48,206 nucleotides of DNA from Nonomuraea aridisoli (GTDB taxonomy: Bacteria; Actinomycetota; Actinomycetes; Streptosporangiales; Streptosporangiaceae). Of the stretch, positions 46,698 through 48,206 are shown one piece after another. The notes under the pieces are model-generated. The model did not search any database. It was not told the origin of the DNA and worked only from the letters and a program-made list of their open reading frames with translations. Numbering within the stretch: position 1 is the first letter of the stretch; every line of letters begins with the position of its first letter. The position numbers were made by a program, and so were the translations under genes. Location: positions 1 to 48,206 of the forward strand of contig NZ_POUD01000033.1 of the NCBI RefSeq assembly GCF_003236395.1, in the 5' to 3' direction.

Positions 46698-47315
46698 GGG
46701 CGAGTAAATGACCTGTAGTATTAGCAGGTAGGGCAACAGATCGCGGCCCTCGATACTTCAAATTGCAGGTGAGAGAGCGTTAGCCTCAATTGCGCATCGC
46801 ACTCGCCAGACATAAACCAACTTGCAAATCATAGAACATAACAGTTCTGCAACGGCGATGCATTTGTCCTCGCGTCTACGGCCCGAAGGCTTCACCCCTG
46901 ATCACCTCGTACGCCGTCGACTCACCGCGTAGCGATAGCGGACCGGGGACGGAGTGTCAAGCTCGGCTTCACGTGTACGTTCGCCGGTCGCCGTTCCTCG
47001 ATCATGCGTGGTCCTGCGGTCAGAGCCGGGCTTGATACGGAGGAGCCGGTCTGCTGGGCTTGCCTGAGTCGATGGTGTGCGAGGTGATCACCCGAGCTGT
47101 CCATCAACGTCCAGGGCCGTGTGGCGATCACCTCGGTGCCGGAGTGCTCCCGCCGGAGGCATGCTTTGACCTCTCGGCTCAGTCCGGAAGTCGACGTCCC
47201 TCGTGGTGCCGGTGAACGTTCTGTACGCGCTTCTGCCTGCGTCCGTTGGTGCGGCGGGGTGGCCGGGCGGGACCGGCCCGGAGAGGCCGCACGCCCGCCC
47301 GGACCGCCCGGCCGC

Positions 47316-47336
47316 CCGCCGCCCAGCGGGCGGCGG
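47316..47336. terminator. GC-rich hairpin
   Basis: CCGCCGCCC (47316-47324) pairs with GGGCGGCGG (47328-47336) around an AGC loop: a 9-bp stem. It lies just beyond the 3' end of the minus-strand IS481 transposase relic and could stop its transcription. Position-based inference. Confidence 0.45.
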
Positions 47337-47404
47337 CTTGAAACCGTAGAGAAAGTTCTCATCCGGCCTGCTGCTGATCGTGGTGTGCAACCGACGTTGA
47401 TCGT

Positions 47405-48206
47405 TTACGCCTGGGCCGTGGTCTTCTGCTTGAGGCGTTCGTAGGGGGTTTGGCCGCCGAGGCCGCCATGGGGTCGATGGTAGTTGTAGTAGTCCTCCCA
47501 TTCGCGAAGCTTGTCGTTGAACACCTCGGCGTCGTCGATGACGACGCCCTCGAGCATTCGGTAGAACTCTTCGGCGTCGATGCGGTGTGAGCGTTCGACC
47601 TTGCCGTTCAGCCGCGGTGTGCGGGGCTTGATGTAGACGTGGTTGATGCCCTTGTCCAGGACGTGTCAGTGGAAGGCCGACTGGAACTCGGCGCCGTTGT
47701 CGGTCTGGATGACCTCCACCTGGAACGGCAGGCGCTGCAGGACGTAGTCGAGGAACTGGATGGCGGTCTTCTGGTTGAGCTGGGGGTAGATGCGTAGCAC
47801 GCGCAGTCGGGTGCAGTCGTCGATCGCGGTGAACTGGTAGTACTTGTTGCGGCCGCCCTTGCGGCCGGTGACGCCGGCGATGGGCTCGATGAACTTGACG
47901 TCGATCTGGACGCGGTGGCCGGGCAGCTGCTTCTCGTAGCGTTTCCAGCGGCGGTCGTGGCGCTTGTAGCGCTGGGAGGCCGGCAACCGGCCCATGTCCA
48001 GGCGCTTGAGGATCCGCCAGACGCCTGAGCGGCTGATCGTGACGTCGTGATACCGCTTCAGGTACATCGAGATCTTCTCCGGTCGCGTCCTCGGAGCGGT
48101 GTAAAAGGCTCGACGAGGTAGGTGCCGTGAGTGGATCTTAGGCGGCCTCGATAGCGGGTGCCAAGGCCGGATCACCCGTCGGACGAAGCTGAGTGGGTGG
48201 GTGAAG
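47405..48206 (-). pseudogene. IS481-family transposase, broken by a stop and cut by the window edge
   Basis: Read on the minus strand: an HTH-like segment 'ISRSGVWRILKRLDMGRLPASQRYKRH', then the DDE core with the first Asp in 'VQIDVKFIEP' and the second in 'VIQTDNGAEFQSAFH'. A TGA at 47666-47668 stands where relatives have Trp (H-W-H). The frame then continues unbroken with 'HVLDKGINHVYIKPRTPRLNGKVERSHR', which holds the catalytic Glu, and ends in 'HRPHGGLGGQTPYERLKQK' with the stop at 47405. One TGG-to-TGA change therefore inactivates it. The N-terminal part near 48100-48206 diverges from the family and may be frameshifted; the gene's start lies beyond the window. Confidence 0.8.

Larger units (their letters stand above)
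46550..47404. other. Long intergenic region between the small gene and the IS481 relic
   Basis: About 850 bases. Contains the CGGTTAT palindrome (46680-46697), an AT-richer patch (46760-46860) with several TTGCA words, and a GC-rich hairpin (47316-47336). The short frames on both strands lack ribosome sites and motifs. Confidence 0.4.

Overview
The window reads as chromosomal DNA of a high-GC filamentous actinomycete. The signs are GC-rich codon use, GTG starts, long proline/alanine-rich proteins, a WXG100-like type VII secretion substrate, a relic of the actinobacterial Ser/Thr kinase-WD40 family, and IS30, IS701, IS481 and IS982 sequences. A Streptosporangiales-type host (Nonomuraea-like) is a guess from gene style only.

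Layout. (1) 0.1-6 kb is ordinary chromosome: a DUF899 thioredoxin-like protein, a three-gene secretion-linked unit (large Pro-rich protein, lipoprotein, WXG100-like protein), a frameshifted kinase-WD40 pseudogene and an alpha/beta hydrolase. (2) 6.2-7.7 kb is a scar: the 3' part of a tRNA-Arg(CCU), an IS30 transposase relic and a dead tyrosine recombinase, as expected at the edge of an old integrative element. (3) 7.8-9.1 kb is a sigma-factor-like gene coupled to a small membrane protein. (4) 9.5-36 kb is an island of defence-like genes: a giant sacsin-type ATPase with a NO VEIN (DUF3883) nuclease-like end on the minus strand; a complete IS701-type element; then, on the plus strand, a tightly coupled four-gene operon made of a UvrD-like helicase, a NERD / pseudokinase / kinase / P-loop NTPase fusion, a protein of unknown fold, and a PD-(D/E)XK nuclease fused to a HerA-type ATPase. 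After it come a further nuclease-like protein, a small protein and a P-loop protein that share a short 'QA(G/F)' motif, and an unknown protein. (5) 36.3-38.6 kb is a membrane protein with extracellular two-cysteine repeats. (6) 39.7-46.0 kb is a complete type I restriction-modification operon (hsdM with a fused N-terminal HTH, hsdS, hsdR) ending in a zinc metallopeptidase. (7) The right end has a small membrane protein and an IS481-type transposase broken by a stop codon.

Most interesting system. The operon at about 17.0-29.0 kb has every internal junction overlapping by 4 bases (GTGA, ATGA, GTGA) and a good sigma-70-like promoter in front. It combines DNA unwinding, kinase signalling, a nuclease and a HerA motor. 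The order kinase/NTPase - unknown protein - large ATPase resembles what I remember of the last three genes (MAD6-7-8) of the methylation-associated defence system and, more loosely, DptF-G-H. It has no DNA methyltransferase beside it and has a UvrD-like helicase in front. I infer an antiphage system that is either a variant of these or undescribed. The nearest methyltransferase is HsdM, about 10.7 kb downstream.

Limits. All family names come from motifs read by eye, without database searches. Residue numbers are counted from the starts stated here.
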